Source: Ureibacillus endophyticus
GTDB lineage: Bacteria > Bacillota > Bacilli > Bacillales_A > Planococcaceae
DNA length: 64,000 nt
Direction of reading: 5' to 3'
Assembly (NCBI RefSeq): GCF_003628435.1
Contig: NZ_RBZN01000015.1
Span: forward strand, 1 to 64,000
Positions 31,183-44,900 of this stretch are shown piece by piece. The notes below the pieces were generated by a model. That model made no database searches and had not been told where the DNA came from. It saw only the letters and a program-made list of their open reading frames with translations. The position numbers and the translations under genes are program-made. Within the stretch, counting starts at the first letter, position 1. Every line of letters begins with the position of its first letter.

Positions 31183-31690
31183 GCGAAAGCGGCTCGCTTA
31201 GCTGCGAAAAAAACTGGAGACTTCTGCCAAGCATGCTTGCATGCGTAGAAGGAAGTTGAAGTTTTCGAGCAGCTAGCCGCTGTAGCTAGACAATTAGAAA
31301 AGCGGAGAACGCTCGCCCAGCTCTGACAACAACTGGAGGGGCTGACAAAAGGACGCTTTTTGTCCTTGCTGGCAGCACCGAAGTTGTCGAAGAGCTAGCG
31401 TTCGCAGCTAGACAATAAGTAAAGCGGCGTGGGCTCGATCAGCCGTGAAAGAAACTGGAGACTTCCGCCAAGCATGCTTGCATGCGTAGAAGGAAGTTGA
31501 AGTTTTCGAGCAGCTAGCCGCTGTAGCTAGACAATTAGAAAAGCGGAGAACGCTCGCCCAGCTCTGACAACAACTGGAGGGGCTGACAAAAGGACGCTTT
31601 TTGTCCTTGCTGGCAGCACCGAAGTTGTCGAAGAGCTAGCGTTCGCAGCTAGACAATTAGAAAAGCGAAAGCGGCTTAGGCTCGCCTAAA
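31183..31690 (+). repeat. Tandem 241-bp extragenic repeat block between cysH and sat
   Basis: Two nearly identical 241-bp units (about 31210-31424 and 31451-31665 align), then a truncated third start. Each unit is made of two related elements of about 120 bp that begin AAAGCGG, fold strongly (for example AGCTCTGACAAC with GTTGTCGAAGAGCT; AGGACGCTTTTTGTCCT) and end GCTAGACAATTAG. They are much more GC-rich than neighbouring DNA. Similar elements are scattered between genes of many Bacillus-like genomes. Not coding. Confidence 0.8.
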
Positions 31691-31738
31691 CTCGTTTAAC
31701 ACTATAAATTAACAACACAACTTAGGAGGAAATTTACA

Positions 31739-32878
31739 ATGAGTATTCAACCCCATGGAGGCAAATTAGTTTATTCTTACAATCCGGATGCATCTTTAGA
31801 AAATTTAGAAAAAGAAATTCAGCTTGATGCGATTGCATTAAGTGATCTTGAATTAATCGGTATTGGCGCATATAGCCCAATCGAAGGCTTTTTCTCTAAA
31901 GAAGATTACGAAAGTGTAGTCGAAAAAATGCGTCTTGCTTCAGGTATTGTTTGGAGTATTCCAATTGCATTACCAGTTACAGAAGATGTAGCAGCTACAT
32001 TAACAATCGGAGAAAAAGCAAAATTAGTATTCGATGGTGAAGTATATGGATTAATCGAAATCAGTGACATCTATTCACCTGATAAAAATGTAGAAGCTTT
32101 ATTAGTTTATGGAACAAATGACATCAACCACCCTGGTGTTAAAAAATTATTTGATCGTCCAAATACGTATGTTGGTGGTAAAACAACATTAATTAAAAAA
32201 GCACCAAAGCAATTCCCTGCTTTCACTTTCGAACCAAAAGAAACTAGAGCAATCTTTGAAGAAAAAGGATGGAACACAATTGTTGGGTTCCAAACAAGAA
32301 ACCCGGTTCACCGTGCTCATGAATATATTCAAAAAATCGCTTTAGAAATCGTTGATGGTCTTTTCTTAAACCCACTTGTTGGTGAAACAAAATCAGATGA
32401 TATTTCTGCTGAAATTCGTATGGAAAGCTATCAAGTATTACTAGACAAATACTATCCAAAAGAACGTGTACAATTAGGTGTTTTCCTAGCTGCTATGCGT
32501 TATGCAGGTCCAAGAGAAGCAATTTTCCATGCACTTGTTCGTAAAAACTATGGATGTACACACTTCATCGTAGGTCGCGATCACGCTGGTGTTGGCGATT
32601 ATTACGGTACGTATGATGCTCAAAAGATTTTCGAACAATTTGCTCCTGAAGAAATCGGCATCACACCATTAAAATTTGAACATAGCTTCTACTGCACAGC
32701 TTGTGAAGGTATGGCAACAACAAAAACTTGTCCACACGATGCATCTTCACGTGTAATTCTATCAGGTACAAAAGTACGTGAAATGTTAAGAAGCGGACAA
32801 ATTCCACCAAGCACATTTAGCCGTAAAGAAGTAGTGGAAGTATTAATCAAAGGTTTACGTCAAGAAGTTCATTCATAA
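31739..32878 (+). CDS. sat: Sulfate adenylyltransferase (ATP sulfurylase)
   Basis: 379 residues. Makes adenylylsulfate (APS) from ATP and sulfate. Catalytic motif [11 protein letters not shown] (near residue 183) and [12 protein letters not shown] (near residue 279) are intact, with the C-terminal CxxC-containing segment [17 protein letters not shown] typical of the bacterial monofunctional enzyme. TTAGGAGGA precedes the ATG. Overlap in function with cysH and cysC makes one pathway even though repeats separate cysH. Confidence 0.95.
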   Translation: MSIQPHGGKLVYSYNPDASLENLEKEIQLDAIALSDLELIGIGAYSPIEGFFSKEDYESVVEKMRLASGIVWSIPIALPVTEDVAATLTIGEKAKLVFDGEVYGLIEISDIYSPDKNVEALLVYGTNDINHPGVKKLFDRPNTYVGGKTTLIKKAPKQFPAFTFEPKETRAIFEEKGWNTIVGFQTRNPVHRAHEYIQKIALEIVDGLFLNPLVGETKSDDISAEIRMESYQVLLDKYYPKERVQLGVFLAAMRYAGPREAIFHALVRKNYGCTHFIVGRDHAGVGDYYGTYDAQKIFEQFAPEEIGITPLKFEHSFYCTACEGMATTKTCPHDASSRVILSGTKVREMLRSGQIPPSTFSRKEVVEVLIKGLRQEVHS

Positions 32879-32895
32879 TAAAGAGGTGTAGGATT

Positions 32896-33498
32896 TTGAG
32901 TACAAATATCGTCTGGCATGAAGCATCAATAAGCAAAGAACAAAGAAGAGAAAAAAATAAACATCATAGTTTTATCTTATGGTTTACTGGTTTATCTGCA
33001 TCAGGTAAATCATCCATTGCGAATGCTGTTGCCCAAAAATTATTTGAACAAGGTAACCAATCTTTCGTTTTAGATGGCGATAATATCCGTCACGGTTTGA
33101 ATAAAAATCTTGGGTTTGATGAAGAATCTCGTAAAGAAAACATCCGCCGAATCGGTGAAGTATCTAAACTTTTCGTTGAGAGTGGTCAAATCGTTTTAAC
33201 AGCTTTCATTTCTCCATACAGAGAAGACCGAAATGTTGTAAGAGCACTTGTTGAAGACAACGAGTTCATTGAAGTGTACGTACAATGTTCCGTTGAAGAA
33301 TGTGAACGCAGAGACCCTAAAGGACTTTATAACAAAGCTCGTAAAGGTGAAATTCCAAACTTCACAGGCATTAGTGCACCATATGAAGCTCCAGCTAACC
33401 CTGAATTAGTCGTAGATAGTGAAAAATTCTCTATTGAAGAATGTGCTAACCAAATTATTGAATTTTTAGTAGATAAAGAATATATCTTAAAGAATTAA
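32896..33498 (+). CDS. cysC: Adenylylsulfate kinase
   Basis: 200 residues: P-loop G32-LSASGKSS-40, the [10 protein letters not shown] and ISPYREDR segments (phosphoryl transfer site) and the lid of APS kinases. Forms PAPS from APS. TTG start preceded by AGAGGTG, 17 nt after sat. Because CysH looks APS-preferring, PAPS may serve other uses or a bypass; this is inference. Confidence 0.93.
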   Translation: MSTNIVWHEASISKEQRREKNKHHSFILWFTGLSASGKSSIANAVAQKLFEQGNQSFVLDGDNIRHGLNKNLGFDEESRKENIRRIGEVSKLFVESGQIVLTAFISPYREDRNVVRALVEDNEFIEVYVQCSVEECERRDPKGLYNKARKGEIPNFTGISAPYEAPANPELVVDSEKFSIEECANQIIEFLVDKEYILKN

Positions 33499-33502
33499 TT
33501 TT

Positions 33503-33537
33503 AAAAATGCCATCCTTTTAAAAGCGGATGGCATTTT
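33503..33537. terminator. Bidirectional terminator cysC / micro-gene
   Basis: AAAATGCCATCC (33504-33515) with GGATGGCATTTT (33526-33537), flanked by T-rich sequence on both strands. Confidence 0.82.
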
Positions 33538-33573
33538 ATTTTGTTTTGCTGCAAAATTACTGTTTTATCATAC

Positions 33574-33642
33574 TTAAAAATGAAAAAATGATTCATACAT
33601 ATGTGGAACATGTTTAAAGGATTCTAAAAATTTCTTCAACAT
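33574..33642 (-). CDS. Putative 22-residue peptide gene
   Basis: A 23-codon frame (with stop) beginning MLKKFLESFKHV and ending YESFFHF: basic, aromatic, able to form an amphipathic helix. Support is from signals, not homology: promoter TTGACC-N17-TTTAAT (33690-33662), ribosome site AGGTGGTGA 6 nt before the ATG, and a strong terminator about 40 nt after the stop. I recognise no family. It could be a membrane-active or sporulation micropeptide, or chance. Confidence 0.5.
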   Translation of the reverse strand: MLKKFLESFKHVPHMYESFFHF

Positions 33643-33661
33643 TCTAGTTCACCACCTAATC

Positions 33662-33690
33662 ATTAAATCCATTCTTCTTATGATGGTCAA
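33662..33690 (-). promoter_or_regulatory. Promoter of the 22-codon gene
   Basis: Minus strand: TTGACC (33690-33685), 17-bp spacer, TTTAAT (33667-33662). The transcript would start directly at the ribosome site. Confidence 0.55.
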
Positions 33691-33784
33691 TTTATCAATT
33701 ATCATGCAGTTTTCACCAAGGTTATTTCTAGTATGATTCACTTTTCGCTGCACATAATAATCAAAAAACAAAGGAGTACTTCAT

Positions 33785-34315
33785 ATGAAGAAATTTATTT
33801 TGCTAACGGCATTTATTTTCTCACTTGGGCTCGCAGCATGTGGTGATACAACGGAAGAAAACCTTGGTGGTGAGGTAAAAGATAATACAGAGAACACAGA
33901 AAACGATGCTACGAAAGAAACTGAAGAAGCTACAACAAATGACGAAAAAGAATTAAACCAATTAATAGTAGATAATGATAATATAAAAGCAACTTTAGTG
34001 AAAATAGTTAAGAAAAATGATGACGTTTGGGGTAATACAGTTGAGGTTGTTTTTGACGTAACAAACAAACGTAAAGATAGTATTGAAGTGCAAGCAAATA
34101 GTGTTTCTGTTGATGATGTGATGGTTGATGAAACCTTATTATCGATGAGTCAAGAAGTTGCACCAGGCAAATCAGCTAAGGCAACATTAACGATAAGTGA
34201 ATTTGAAGGATATGACTTCCCTGCATTCGAAAAGAACTTTGAAATGATTTTACATGTATTCTCATGGGACGATTATGATTACACAGAGGATCATCCTGTA
34301 AAAGTTGAATTTTAA
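33785..34315 (+). CDS. Lipoprotein of unknown function
   Basis: 176 residues: lipoprotein signal MKKFILLTAFIFSLGLAAC (lipid on C19), an acidic Asn/Thr/Glu linker (20-58) and a beta-rich domain (VWGNTVEVVFDVTNKRKDSIEVQ ... PGKSAKATLTISEF) of immunoglobulin-like appearance. Anchored outside the membrane. It resembles DUF4352/DUF5067-type lipoproteins in layout, not securely. AAAGGAG precedes the ATG. Confidence 0.75.
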   Translation: MKKFILLTAFIFSLGLAACGDTTEENLGGEVKDNTENTENDATKETEEATTNDEKELNQLIVDNDNIKATLVKIVKKNDDVWGNTVEVVFDVTNKRKDSIEVQANSVSVDDVMVDETLLSMSQEVAPGKSAKATLTISEFEGYDFPAFEKNFEMILHVFSWDDYDYTEDHPVKVEF

Positions 34316-34319
34316 AATG

Positions 34320-34351
34320 AAACAAACCAGATCCTCATCTGGTTTGTTTTT
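34320..34351. terminator. Terminator lipoprotein gene / fosB
   Basis: AAACAAACCAGAT (34320-34332) with ATCTGGTTTGTTT (34338-34350), followed by T residues. Confidence 0.82.
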
Positions 34352-34356
34352 TATTA

Positions 34357-34776
34357 TCAATAAAACTCCATATATGGTTTTTCTTCTTTGTAATAATCGA
34401 TTCGATCTTGCAACGTACCTGTGTGAAACTCAAATTTATGGCCATCAGGATCTGTAAAGTAAATTGATTTTTTATCTCTTTCATCTCTGGTACGACTTGG
34501 AAGAATATTTACATCCATTTTCTTTAGCCTATCGTACACATTCTCATATTCTGAATCGTCTATGGTAAAAGCGATATGAGTATAAGATTGTTTAATTTCA
34601 TTACGTGGTATATCTTCCTCTACATTTAGCGCAAGCCATAACCCACTTAAATCAAAATAAGCAGTTCGCTTTCCCTTCACTAATAATTTTGCATCGAATA
34701 CATTTTGATAAAACTCAATTGATTCCTCTAGATTGGATACTGAGAATAAAAAGTGGTTAATACCTTTAACTACCAT
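34357..34776 (-). CDS. fosB: Metallothiol transferase FosB (fosfomycin resistance)
   Basis: 139 residues of the glyoxalase/VOC fold. Metal ligands H8, H67 (SYTHIAF) and E116 (HKFEFH) and the FosB stretch [20 protein letters not shown] are all present. It attaches bacillithiol to fosfomycin and inactivates it. Very close to Bacillus FosB along its whole length. ATTGGAGGA precedes the ATG. Single gene between the lipoprotein gene and the suf terminator; no mobile-element marks. Confidence 0.92.
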   Translation of the reverse strand: MVVKGINHFLFSVSNLEESIEFYQNVFDAKLLVKGKRTAYFDLSGLWLALNVEEDIPRNEIKQSYTHIAFTIDDSEYENVYDRLKKMDVNILPSRTRDERDKKSIYFTDPDGHKFEFHTGTLQDRIDYYKEEKPYMEFY

Positions 34777-34844
34777 CGTATATCCTCCAATAAATATGCG
34801 TTTCTTCTATTACGACGGATATTATCAAAAAGTTCCAATCTCAA

Positions 34845-34878
34845 TAAAAAAAGACCGAGCACAAAAGCACTCGATCTC
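34845..34878 (-). terminator. Terminator of the suf operon
   Basis: AGACCGAG (34852-34859) with CTCGATCT (34870-34877) as the stem (one G-T pair). A run of eight T follows on the minus strand. Confidence 0.75.
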
Positions 34879-34886
34879 TTTCCTAT

Positions 34887-36284
34887 TTATCCTATTGAAC
34901 CTTCCATTTCGAACTTGATTAGGCGGTTCATTTCTACTGCGTATTCCATTGGTAATTCTTTAGTGAATGGTTCAATGAATCCCATTACGATCATTTCTGT
35001 TGCTTCTTGCTCAGAAATACCACGTGACATTAAGTAGAATAATTGCTCTTCAGATACTTTTGAAACTTTTGCTTCGTGTTCTAAAGAAACGTTGTCATTT
35101 AGGATTTCGTTGTATGGAATTGTATCAGATGTTGATTGGTTATCTAAAATTAATGTATCACATTCAATGTTTGAACGTGCACCTGTTGCTTTTTTACCAA
35201 AGCGAACAATACCACGGTAAGTTACTTTACCACCTTGTTTAGAGATGGATTTTGACACGATTGTAGAAGATGTATTTGGTGCTAAGTGAATCATTTTCGC
35301 ACCAGCATCTTGGTGTTGACCTTTCCCTGCAATTGCAATTGAAAGTGTCATACCTCGTGCACCTTCACCTTTAAGGATACATGCTGGGTATTTCATTGTT
35401 AATTTTGAACCGATGTTACCATCAATCCATTCCATAGTACCGTTTTCTTCAACAACTGTACGTTTTGTAACTAGGTTGTAAACGTTATTTGCCCAGTTTT
35501 GAATTGTTGTATAACGGCAATATGCATTTTTCTTAACAATGATTTCAACTACTGCTGAGTGAAGAGAGTTTGTTGTGTAAACAGGCGCTGTACAACCTTC
35601 AACATAGTGTACGTGTGCCCCTTCATCAACAATAATTAAAGTACGTTCGAATTGACCCATGTTTTCTGAGTTGATTCGGAAATATGCTTGTAATGGTGTT
35701 TCAACTTTTACACCTGGTGGTACGTAAATGAATGATCCACCTGACCATACAGCTGAGTTAAGAGCTGCGAATTTGTTATCAGAAGATGGGATTACTGTAC
35801 CCCAATATTGTTTAAAGATATCTTCATTTTCACGTAAAGCAGAATCTGTATCTTTGAACACAATACCTAGTTCTTCTAAGTCTTTTTTCATATTGTGGTA
35901 AACAACTTCAGATTCGTATTGAGCTGATACACCAGCTAAATATTTTTGTTCTGCTTCTGGAATACCTAATTTATCAAATGTTGCTTTAATTTCATCAGGT
36001 ACTTCATCCCAAGATTTTTGAGTTGCTTCAGATGGTTTTACATAATAAGTAATTTCATCGAAGTTTAAAGCAGAAAGATCTCCACCCCATTGTGGCATTG
36101 GTTTCGTATAGAAAATCTCTAACGCTTTTAGACGATAATCTAACATCCACTCAGGTTCATTTTTCATTTTTGAAATTTCACGAACGATTTCTTCAGTTAA
36201 TCCACGTTTTGAACGGAAAACTGAAACGTCCTTGTCATGGAAGCCGTATTTGTAATCGCCGATATCTGGCATTTGTTTGGCCAT
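34887..36284 (-). CDS. sufB: Fe-S assembly scaffold SufB
   Basis: 465 residues. SufB/SufD beta-helix family with the SufB-type N-terminus ([13 protein letters not shown]) and the C-terminal [27 protein letters not shown]. With SufC and SufD it builds [4Fe-4S] clusters. Last gene of sufCDSUB; 21 nt after sufU. Confidence 0.95.
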   Translation of the reverse strand: MAKQMPDIGDYKYGFHDKDVSVFRSKRGLTEEIVREISKMKNEPEWMLDYRLKALEIFYTKPMPQWGGDLSALNFDEITYYVKPSEATQKSWDEVPDEIKATFDKLGIPEAEQKYLAGVSAQYESEVVYHNMKKDLEELGIVFKDTDSALRENEDIFKQYWGTVIPSSDNKFAALNSAVWSGGSFIYVPPGVKVETPLQAYFRINSENMGQFERTLIIVDEGAHVHYVEGCTAPVYTTNSLHSAVVEIIVKKNAYCRYTTIQNWANNVYNLVTKRTVVEENGTMEWIDGNIGSKLTMKYPACILKGEGARGMTLSIAIAGKGQHQDAGAKMIHLAPNTSSTIVSKSISKQGGKVTYRGIVRFGKKATGARSNIECDTLILDNQSTSDTIPYNEILNDNVSLEHEAKVSKVSEEQLFYLMSRGISEQEATEMIVMGFIEPFTKELPMEYAVEMNRLIKFEMEGSIG

Positions 36285-36305
36285 TATTTTCTCCTCCGTT
36301 CAGAA

Positions 36306-39263
<2,958 letters not shown>

Positions 39264-39281
39264 CTGTTTCGTCCTCCTCGA

Positions 39282-40058
39282 TTATGCTTGTTCTACTGTT
39301 TCGTCTTCGATACCTAACTCTTTTTTAATCCAGTCGTAACCTTCAGCCTCTAAACGTTGTGCAAGTTCTGGACCACCAGATTTTACTACTTTACCTTGCA
39401 TCATAACGTGTACATGGTCTGGAGTGATGTAGTTTAATAAACGTTGATAGTGAGTGATTGCGATACATCCGAATCCTTCACCGCGCATTTCGTTAATACC
39501 TTTTGCAACAACTTTTAATGCATCGATATCTAAACCAGAGTCGATTTCATCTAGGATTGCAAATGTTGGTTTAATCATCATTAATTGTAGGATTTCGTTA
39601 CGTTTCTTTTCCCCACCAGAGAAACCTTCGTTTAAGTAACGTTGAGCCATATCTTGGTCCATTTCAAGGAAATCCATTGTTTTGTCTAATTCACGGATGA
39701 ATTTCATTAAAGAAATTTCATTACCTTCTTCGCGACGAGCATTAATTGCTGAGCGAATGAAATCTGCATTTGTAACACCTGAAATTTCTGATGGATATTG
39801 CATCGCTAAGAAAAGACCAGCTTTTGCACGCTCATCAACTTCCATTTCAAGCACGTTTTGACCATCTATTTCAATTGTACCTTGAGTAACTTCATATTTA
39901 GGATGACCCATGATCGCAGAAGCTAACGTTGATTTACCCGTACCGTTAGGACCCATGATTGCATGGATTTCATTAGTGTTAATTGTAAGGTTCAGACCTT
40001 TTAAAATCTCCTTATCTTCAATTGAAACATGAAGATCTTTGATAACTAAAGTTGACAT
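39282..40058 (-). CDS. sufC: Fe-S assembly ATPase SufC
   Basis: 258 residues, ABC-type ATPase: Walker A GPNGTGKST, signature FSGGEKKR, Walker B FAILDEIDSGLD. Drives SufBCD. The ATG at 40058 is chosen because CGGAGG lies 8 nt upstream and would be inside a longer reading starting at 40082. First gene of the operon. Confidence 0.95.
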   Translation of the reverse strand: MSTLVIKDLHVSIEDKEILKGLNLTINTNEIHAIMGPNGTGKSTLASAIMGHPKYEVTQGTIEIDGQNVLEMEVDERAKAGLFLAMQYPSEISGVTNADFIRSAINARREEGNEISLMKFIRELDKTMDFLEMDQDMAQRYLNEGFSGGEKKRNEILQLMMIKPTFAILDEIDSGLDIDALKVVAKGINEMRGEGFGCIAITHYQRLLNYITPDHVHVMMQGKVVKSGGPELAQRLEAEGYDWIKKELGIEDETVEQA

Positions 40059-40134
40059 TGTATAACCTCCGTAATTGTGCATTGAATGGTGGAACCATTT
40101 CTAATTTATTATCATTCTAATCTTAACCGAAAAC

Positions 40135-40193
40135 ATCATACCATGCAAAACATTTATCCCGCAAACAATATTTTTCAGTTGAAAGCGCTTAGA
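40135..40193 (-). promoter_or_regulatory. suf promoter with upstream cre-like site
   Basis: Minus strand: extended -10 TGGTATGAT (TATGAT at 40140-40135) with a weak -35. TGAAAGCGCTTAGA (40180-40193) matches the CcpA cre consensus TGWAANCGNTNWCA at all but one position. It is centred about 58 bp upstream of the predicted start, a position used for CcpA activation in other genes. Confidence 0.5.
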
Positions 40194-40375
40194 TATTGAG
40201 ATTTTGTATATTTTTATTATATATAAGAAAAATAATGCTACGATAGTTTTGTAAAATTCATTTTCAATAAATAAAATCTAATTGAGAAACTATTTCACTA
40301 TGGTTATGATGTTAATTCATACCGTATCTCAAGAATCCTGTACTAATTTTCTTCTATTAAATAGAATCCTATACA

Positions 40376-40424
40376 TAAAAACAAAAACGGTTTTCAAATT
40401 GAGAATTCAACTTGAAAACCGTTT
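40376..40424 (-). terminator. Terminator of gltAB
   Basis: AAACGGTTTTCAA (40385-40397) with TTGAAAACCGTTT (40412-40424); a T-rich tail follows on the minus strand. Confidence 0.82.
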
Positions 40425-40428
40425 ATTA

Positions 40429-41907
40429 TTAAACCGTTACGTTTGTTGATAAAAATTCATGAACACTTGCAGCAACTGCACGACCTTCTTTAATAGCCCA
40501 TACAACTAAACTTTGGCCACGACGCGCATCGCCTGCAGCAAATACACCCGGAACATTCGTTTCAAAATCTTTAATTGATGCTTGAATTCTATTGTTAGAT
40601 AGTTTCACACCAAATTGTTCTGGAAGTGATTTTTCCACTCCTTCAAACCCGATTGCCACAAAAACAGCTTGAGCTGGCCAAACTTTTTCTGTGCCAGGTA
40701 GTTCTTTAAAGTAATGGAAACCATCATCACCTAATATTTTCTCCATTTGAATTGTATGCAGTTCTTTAACATTACCATCTTTGTCTGCTACAATTTTTTT
40801 CGTTTGGATACAATATTCTCTTGGGTCCTTACCTGTAATCGCTGCTGCTTCTTCATATGCATAATCTAATTTAAAGATATTTGGATCTTGTGGCCAAGGA
40901 CGGTCATCTTCACGCACTTTTGGTAATTCAGGGTGTTTACCAAATTGATGAACTGAGCGTGCTTGTTGACGAAGAGCTGTTGCTACACAGTCAGCACCAG
41001 TGTCACCACCACCAATTACGATTACATCTTTCCCTTTAACATCGATAGCTGTTTTATCTTCGAAATTTGAATCTAGTAAACTTTGTGTAACACCAGTTAA
41101 ATAATCCATCGCTAAATGGATACCCTTTGATTCACTGCCTTCTAAATGAAGAACGCGTTGTTTTTGAGCACCGATACATAAAATAACTGCATCGTATTGT
41201 GCCTTCAATTCTTCTGCAGTAATATCTTTACCAATCTCCGTATTTACGACAAAGTCAATTCCTTCTTGACGAAGTAAATTAATACGACGATCAATTACAC
41301 TTTTTTCAAGCTTCATATTTGGAATACCATACATTAATAATCCACCAAGACGATCATGACGTTCGTAAACTGTTACACTGTGACCTAATTGGTTTAATTG
41401 ATCGGCAGCTGCTAAACCAGCAGGACCTGAACCAACAACTGCAATTTTTTTCCCAGTACGTGATTGAGGAACTCTTGGCGTAATCCAATCATTTTCAAAC
41501 CCTTTATCGATAATTGAACGTTCGATTGATTTGATTGCCACAGCTGGTTCATTAATACCTAAAGTACAAGAACCTTCACAAGGCGCTGGACAAACGCGCC
41601 CTGTGAATTCTGGGAAGTTATTCGTCATGTGAAGACGATCTAACGCTTCCTTCCAATGTCCTTTATAAACTAAATCGTTCCACTCAGGGATTACGTTTTG
41701 GATTGGACAACCTGCTGCTGCTCCTCTGATTTCTACACCCATGTGACAGAATGGTGTGCCACAATCCATACAACGAGCACCTTGAGTTTGCAATGATTCA
41801 TCAGATAATCTTGTTGCATATTCATTCCAAGATGAAATACGGTCTTTCGCCGGTAATTCTTTAACCTTTTCTCTTTTGTACTCCATAAATCCAGTTGGTT
41901 TTCCCAC
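40429..41907 (-). CDS. gltB: Glutamate synthase small subunit
   Basis: 492 residues. N-terminal cluster-binding domain ([10 protein letters not shown] and further Cys up to residue 110), then FAD ([15 protein letters not shown] near 152) and NADPH ([13 protein letters not shown] near 292) folds. Passes electrons from NADPH to the large subunit. Follows gltA by 12 nt. Confidence 0.95.
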   Translation of the reverse strand: MGKPTGFMEYKREKVKELPAKDRISSWNEYATRLSDESLQTQGARCMDCGTPFCHMGVEIRGAAAGCPIQNVIPEWNDLVYKGHWKEALDRLHMTNNFPEFTGRVCPAPCEGSCTLGINEPAVAIKSIERSIIDKGFENDWITPRVPQSRTGKKIAVVGSGPAGLAAADQLNQLGHSVTVYERHDRLGGLLMYGIPNMKLEKSVIDRRINLLRQEGIDFVVNTEIGKDITAEELKAQYDAVILCIGAQKQRVLHLEGSESKGIHLAMDYLTGVTQSLLDSNFEDKTAIDVKGKDVIVIGGGDTGADCVATALRQQARSVHQFGKHPELPKVREDDRPWPQDPNIFKLDYAYEEAAAITGKDPREYCIQTKKIVADKDGNVKELHTIQMEKILGDDGFHYFKELPGTEKVWPAQAVFVAIGFEGVEKSLPEQFGVKLSNNRIQASIKDFETNVPGVFAAGDARRGQSLVVWAIKEGRAVAASVHEFLSTNVTV

Positions 41908-41919
41908 TACTTTTCCCCC

Positions 41920-44900
41920 CTATCTATTTGTAATGGCAAGTTCTTTACCACTCGTTTGGTCAACAAATGCTTGCATTGCTGCTTCGCTTTCTTCTAGACC
42001 TTGGAATTTATGATATTCAATCTTCTCTAACATTACTTTGTAATCTGTTGGAACCACTTTAATAAATTTCGGAACAAATGAATCCCATTTCGCTAAAATG
42101 TCTAATGCTAGTGAGCTTTCTGTATGTTCTAAATGCTTGATAATCATAGAACGAACAGCTTCAATTTCTGATTTATCGCTTAATTGCTCGAATTCAACCA
42201 TTTCTGTATTACAGTTTTCTTTAAATTCATTTTCATCTGTTGGTAACACATACGCGATACCGCCACTCATACCTGCTGCAAAGTTTTTACCCGCATCACC
42301 AAGAATGACTACGCGTCCGCCTGTCATGTATTCACAACCGTGGTCTCCGATACCTTCAACCACAATGTTTGCACCACTGTTTCTTACAGCAAATCGGTCT
42401 CCTGCACGACCATTAATATAAGCAGTACCACTTGTCGCACCATATAGACAAACGTTCCCTGCAATTACGTTTTTCTCTTGTTCACCTTTAATTGGTGCAA
42501 TGGCAACTAACTTACCACCTGATAAGCCTTTACCAAAGTAGTCATTCACATCACCCACACAAGATAGAGTTAAACCACGTGGAGCAAATGCACCGAAACT
42601 TTGGCCAGCATGACCTGTAAATTTCAACGTAATTGTTTCATCTTTAAGACCTTTTTCACCGTACTTTTTCGAAATTTCACTTCCGATAATTGTACCCATT
42701 ACACGATCTGTATTTTTAATTTCATATTCTAGTTCGATTCGCTCTTTATCTCGAATACTATTTTCCACTTTTGGTAGTAGTACACTTAAGTCAAACGTTT
42801 CTTCAATTTGTAGATCTTGAGGACGTTGTTTTGTACGAACCCCTTCTACTTGATAAAGTAATGACGAAAGATTCAATTGACTTGCTTTCCAGTGAGATTT
42901 CGCTCGGTCACTCACCTGAAGTACATCCGTACGACCTACCATTTCATCAACAGTTCGGAATCCTAATTTCGCCATATATTCACGCATCTCTTCTGCAATA
43001 AAGCGCATGAAGTTTACGATATGATCAGCATTACCCATGAATTTTGCACGTAATTCTGGATTTTGAGTTGCTACTCCGACCGGACAAGTGTCTAAGTGAC
43101 AAGCACGCATCATGATACAGCCAAGAACAATTAATGGCGCTGTTGCAAAACCAAATTCTTCTGCCCCTAGTAATGCAGCCATCACAACATCTTTCCCTGT
43201 CATAAGCTTTCCATCTGTTTCTAAAGTAACGCGCTCACGAAGGCCGTTTAACATTAACGTTTGATGCGCCTCTGCTAATCCTAGCTCCCATGGTAAACCT
43301 GTATGTTTAATAGAAGTTTTTGGTGATGCACCAGTACCTCCATCATAACCAGAGATAACAATTACATCTGCTCCACCTTTTGCAACACCTGCTGCAATTG
43401 TTCCTACACCAGCTTTTGCAACTAGTTTTACAGAGATTCTTGCATGACGGTTCGCATTCTTTAAGTCATAGATTAACTCTGCTAAGTCCTCAATTGAATA
43501 AATATCATGGTGTGGTGGTGGTGAAATTAATCCAACACCTGGCGTTGAACCACGAACTTCTGCTACCCATGGATATACTTTATTTCCAGGTAACTGACCA
43601 CCTTCACCAGGTTTAGCACCTTGAGCCATTTTAATTTGAAGCTCTTGTGCATTTACTAGATAGTGAGATTTTACTCCGAAACGACCTGATGCAATTTGTT
43701 TAATTGCACTATTTCTGTTATCACCGTTTGCATCAACTTCATAACGAGATGAATGTTCTCCACCTTCACCAGAGTTTGAGCGTCCACCTAAGCGATTCAT
43801 TGCGATAGCTAAAGTTTCATGAGCTTCTTTTGAAATTGAACCAAATGACATCGCACCTGTTTTGAAACGTTTCACAATGCTATCCACTGATTCAACTTCT
43901 TCTAAAGGAATTGAATTCGTTGTTTTAAATTCAAAGAGATTACGTAAGAAACCAATACGTTCTTCATTTGCCATTTCCGCATACATACGGTAAATTCCAT
44001 AATCATTTTTACGTGTTGCTGTTTGTAATGTATGGATTGTTTTTGGGTTAAAGGCATGATGCTCGCCATTTGCACGCCATTGATGTTCACTACCAGATTC
44101 TAAATATTGAGAATTTTGAGTGAATGCTGCCTCATGTCTACGTTTTGCCTCTTCGCCAATCGTTTCTAAATTAATACCATCAATTTGTGAAGCAGTACCT
44201 GTGAAATATTGATCAATCACATCTTTACTAATACCCACTGCTTCAAAGATTTGAGCACCACGATAAGATTGAACCGTTGAAATACCCATTTTTGACATTA
44301 CTTTTACTACGCCTTCAGCAATACCTTTACGATATTTCTTCACAGCATCTTGATAGCTAATTGTAATATGTCCTGACTCAATCGCTTCTTCCACTGATGC
44401 ATACGCTAAGTAAGGATTAATTGCATCTGCTCCAAATCCAATTAATGAAGCAAAATGATGTACCTCACGAGCCTCACCACTATTTACGATAAGACTTACT
44501 TTAGTACGTTTACCTACACGAATTAAATGTTGATGTAAACCACTTACTGCAAGTAGAACTGGAATCGTTGGTGTTGAAATATCTTGTAATTCATCAGATA
44601 AAATAAGTAATGATACTCCTTGATCGATTGCCGCTTCTGCTTCTTTAAATAAGCGATCTAGTTCATCTTTTAATGACTGTTTGAACTCTAGTGTTAGAGT
44701 AGTAGATTTGAAATGATTATTTTTCAAAGTAACTAATTGTTGTAATTCATCGTTTGTTAAAATCGGTGTTTCTAAGAAAATTCGTCTTGCATTTTCTGCA
44801 TTTGGATGTAGAAGATTACCTTCAGCTCCTAAAAGTGTCATTGTTGAGGTAACAATGTGTTCACGAATTGAATCAATTGGTGGGTTTGTTACTTGGGCAA

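Noticed and set aside
31057-31248. Short frame spanning the cysH 3' end and the repeat block
   Set aside because: Overlaps cysH in another register; no independent support.
34357-34776. fosB as part of a mobile resistance element
   Set aside because: No transposase, integrase, flanking repeats or base-composition change; chromosomal fosB is common in Bacillales.
40107-40123. Fur box in the suf leader
   Set aside because: Only one half (TGATAAT) fits; the other half matches poorly.
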